From: Bacteroidaceae bacterium
GTDB taxonomy: Bacteria > Bacteroidota > Bacteroidia > Bacteroidales > Bacteroidaceae
Direction: 5' to 3'
Assembly (NCBI GenBank): GCA_016284115.1
Contig: JAEEOD010000320.1
Coordinates: 1 to 7,133, forward strand
Length of the DNA stretch: 7,133 nucleotides
The notes below the pieces were generated by a model. It worked only from the letters and a program-made list of their open reading frames with translations. It ran no database searches and was not told the DNA's origin. This document shows, piece after piece, positions 5,639 through 7,133 of the stretch. Made by a program: the position numbers and the translations under genes. Positions within the stretch are counted from its first letter, which is position 1; each line of letters opens with the position of its first letter.

Positions 5639-6753
5639 CTGATTTGAAATATTGTATCGCTTTGATATATCAGATAGCCACAGCGGTCAGCACTGCATGT
5701 AACATTCCGCAAATTAGTTTCGCTATATTCACATCGCACAATCGAACTGTTTTGTTCTGAGAGTCTAAAAAATGCCAGAAGCCTTTTCGTCTCCTCACAA
5801 AGGAAATAGACTCCTGCGTATTTCCGAAAAGATTTTATAGGTACCGAGAATTCCCCAAGAGCAACATCTACCACACCTTTAAGAAAGTCATAACCTGTAG
5901 AGAGCTTTACAAGGTCAGAACCAATGAAGTCACCACCCATCCTTGCTCCGATTTCCATAATGCATATTCTTCCATCTGCCGTTATCTTGTATTCGGAATG
6001 GGAGGCTCCGTTAGTAACACCCAGTGCCGTCAGTGCACGTTTGGTTATTTCGTATATTTCCTCGTACATTTCCTTCGACAAGTTTGATGGTTGATGATGC
6101 TCTAGCTCCACGAAGTGAGGAGCACCCGTTGTCACCTTATCGGTAATGGCCAGTGGATAGTGGATGCCTTGGTAGGATATGAATTCGACACTAATCTCCT
6201 TGCCGTCAATGAACTCCTCTACCATCGCTTCTTTTTTAAAAGAAACATCCAAGGCTTTCAGAACAGCATCACGGAGTTCTTCTGGCTTGTTTACCTTCTG
6301 TACACCCAAGGAACCTGAACGATCTGAAGGTTTTACAATCAGAGGGAAATACCATTTGTCTCCACTCAGCTGCATTACATCTGTCACCATCTGGTATTGA
6401 GGGCACGGCACCTTGGCCCCCATAAAAGCCTCACGCATCAAGTATTTATTATTAGCCTTAACGGCACACTCATACGAATTGCCAGGTAACCCCATTTTTT
6501 CTGCAATATAAGCGACTGTAGGTGCTGCAACATCAGAAGCGATAGTACAGATTCCATCAATTTTCTCTTCACGACAAATGCTCAGTATTTCATCTATTTC
6601 AATAATAGAGATTGGATAGAACTTGTCACAGACATCTGCACATACTGCCCCATCACGCCACGCGAAGCAAAGCGTGTAAAGTCCCATTTCCTTTGCTTTC
6701 TCAACCAAAGGCTTTTGGAGATACGATGCGCCTATGATAGCTATTTTCTTCAC
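5635..6753 (-). CDS. ATP-grasp carboxylate-amine/thiol ligase
   Basis: This 372-residue ATP-grasp enzyme activates a carboxylate as an acyl phosphate and joins it to an amine or thiol. An N-terminal Rossmann-like pre-ATP-grasp domain (KKIAIIGAS start) runs to about residue 100. ATP-binding lysines are probably Lys103 and Lys141 (FPLIVKPSDRSGSLG), with the VEEFIDGKEISVE stretch (178-190) after them. Metal and phosphate ligands are Glu254 (SEYK), Glu267 and Arg271 in MEIGARMGGD. The C-terminal 60 residues are less recognisable. The start is GTG at 6753; no in-frame ATG lies between it and the upstream stop, seven bases away. In a polysaccharide locus a likely job is amide formation, for example joining an amino acid to a sugar acid or building a dipeptide-like substituent, but neither substrate can be read from the sequence. 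The family call is strong. Confidence 0.88.
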   Translation of the reverse strand: MKKIAIIGASYLQKPLVEKAKEMGLYTLCFAWRDGAVCADVCDKFYPISIIEIDEILSICREEKIDGICTIASDVAAPTVAYIAEKMGLPGNSYECAVKANNKYLMREAFMGAKVPCPQYQMVTDVMQLSGDKWYFPLIVKPSDRSGSLGVQKVNKPEELRDAVLKALDVSFKKEAMVEEFIDGKEISVEFISYQGIHYPLAITDKVTTGAPHFVELEHHQPSNLSKEMYEEIYEITKRALTALGVTNGASHSEYKITADGRICIMEIGARMGGDFIGSDLVKLSTGYDFLKGVVDVALGEFSVPIKSFRKYAGVYFLCEETKRLLAFFRLSEQNSSIVRCEYSETNLRNVTCSADRCGYLIYQSDTIFQIR

Positions 6754-6760
6754 GCTTATC

Positions 6761-7133
6761 TTAGAAATTGATTTTGTCCATTATTATAAAATTAGGACGG
6801 TCTTTTACCTTGTTAAAGACATTACCCAAATAAATGCCAATTACCCCTAATAATGAGATGATTATTCCTGCAATCAGCCACATGGAAATAACAATTGTGG
6901 TAAAACCACTAACTCCGATTCCACCCACAAAATACCGTATTAAATAATACAATGACAACAATATAGAAAGAAACACGATGAAGAATCCAAATTTCAAAGC
7001 TAACTTAAGAGGTTTGTTCGAAAAAGAAATAATCATTGCAGATGACAGAGAGAACAGCTTGAACCAAGAATAGCCCGAAGTTCCTTCTGCTCTTTCATTT
7101 TTTATGACAGGATGGTAGCCTATCTTAAATCCT
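6761..7133 (-). CDS. Family-2 glycosyltransferase, DPM1/GtrB-like, C-terminal part (5' end beyond window)
   Basis: The open frame runs to the right edge, so only the last 123 residues are present; an internal Met at 7036 is not the start. The segment GYHPVIKNERAEGTSGYSW near the fragment's N-terminus, followed by KLFSLSSAMIISFSNKPLKLA, is typical of the end of the GT-A domain and amphipathic linker in polyisoprenyl-phosphate glycosyltransferases such as ArnC and GtrB. Two membrane helices follow (fragment residues about 47-68 and 78-103), then a short cytoplasmic tail with the common DRPNFII motif. Such enzymes transfer a sugar from a nucleotide donor to undecaprenyl phosphate at the inner face of the cytoplasmic membrane, typically to supply a sugar side branch or periplasmic modification. 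The donor-binding domain lies outside the window, so the sugar is unknown. TAA at 6761 is followed after seven bases by the ATP-grasp GTG. Confidence 0.88.
   Translation of the reverse strand, partial: GFKIGYHPVIKNERAEGTSGYSWFKLFSLSSAMIISFSNKPLKLALKFGFFIVFLSILLSLYYLIRYFVGGIGVSGFTTIVISMWLIAGIIISLLGVIGIYLGNVFNKVKDRPNFIIMDKINF

Overview
The window is a fragment of one long leftward transcription unit. Every gene I can support lies on the minus strand, mostly separated by 0-13 bases, with one TAATG start/stop overlap and one 122-base gap. The gene content (a DPM1/GtrB-type membrane glycosyltransferase, an ATP-grasp ligase, a NeuD/PglD-type acyltransferase, then carrier-protein chemistry) is that of a surface-polysaccharide (capsule/O-antigen-like) locus. 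The AT-rich leaders without clear Shine-Dalgarno sequences, the tight gene packing and the look of the glycosyltransferase C-terminus suggest Bacteroidales (Bacteroides, Parabacteroides or Prevotella-like). That assignment is inference from style, not from a search.

Layout in transcription order (right to left): the 3' end of a family-2 glycosyltransferase with two membrane helices (cut by the right edge); an ATP-grasp ligase starting at GTG; a 122-base gap with a weak inverted repeat; a left-handed beta-helix acyltransferase of the NeuD/PglD type; a KASIII (FabH-like) ketosynthase; a stand-alone DltA-like adenylating enzyme; a formyltransferase; a DltC-like carrier protein; a short-chain dehydrogenase/reductase (SDR) whose frame is broken at a G9 tract; and the start of a second, canonical-looking SDR (cut by the left edge).

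A coherent reading, which is inference, is that the adenylating enzyme loads an amino acid or similar acid onto the carrier protein; KASIII and the SDR(s) make or extend a short beta-hydroxyacyl group; the formyltransferase caps an amine, either on the carrier-bound aminoacyl group or on a sugar; and the NeuD-like enzyme and/or ATP-grasp ligase attach the product to an amino sugar or sugar acid of the repeat unit. DltB and DltD are absent from the window, so this is not a teichoic-acid D-alanylation operon. No phosphopantetheinyl transferase or malonyl transferase is visible, so those would have to act from elsewhere.

The two most notable sequence observations are the G9-TA-T7 homopolymer pair that breaks the first SDR (sequencing error, decay or phase switch) and that same SDR's loss of the catalytic tyrosine and of the usual cofactor motifs, next to an intact-looking paralogue. 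There is no tRNA, rRNA, CRISPR array, IS element or gene-free stretch above 300 bases.
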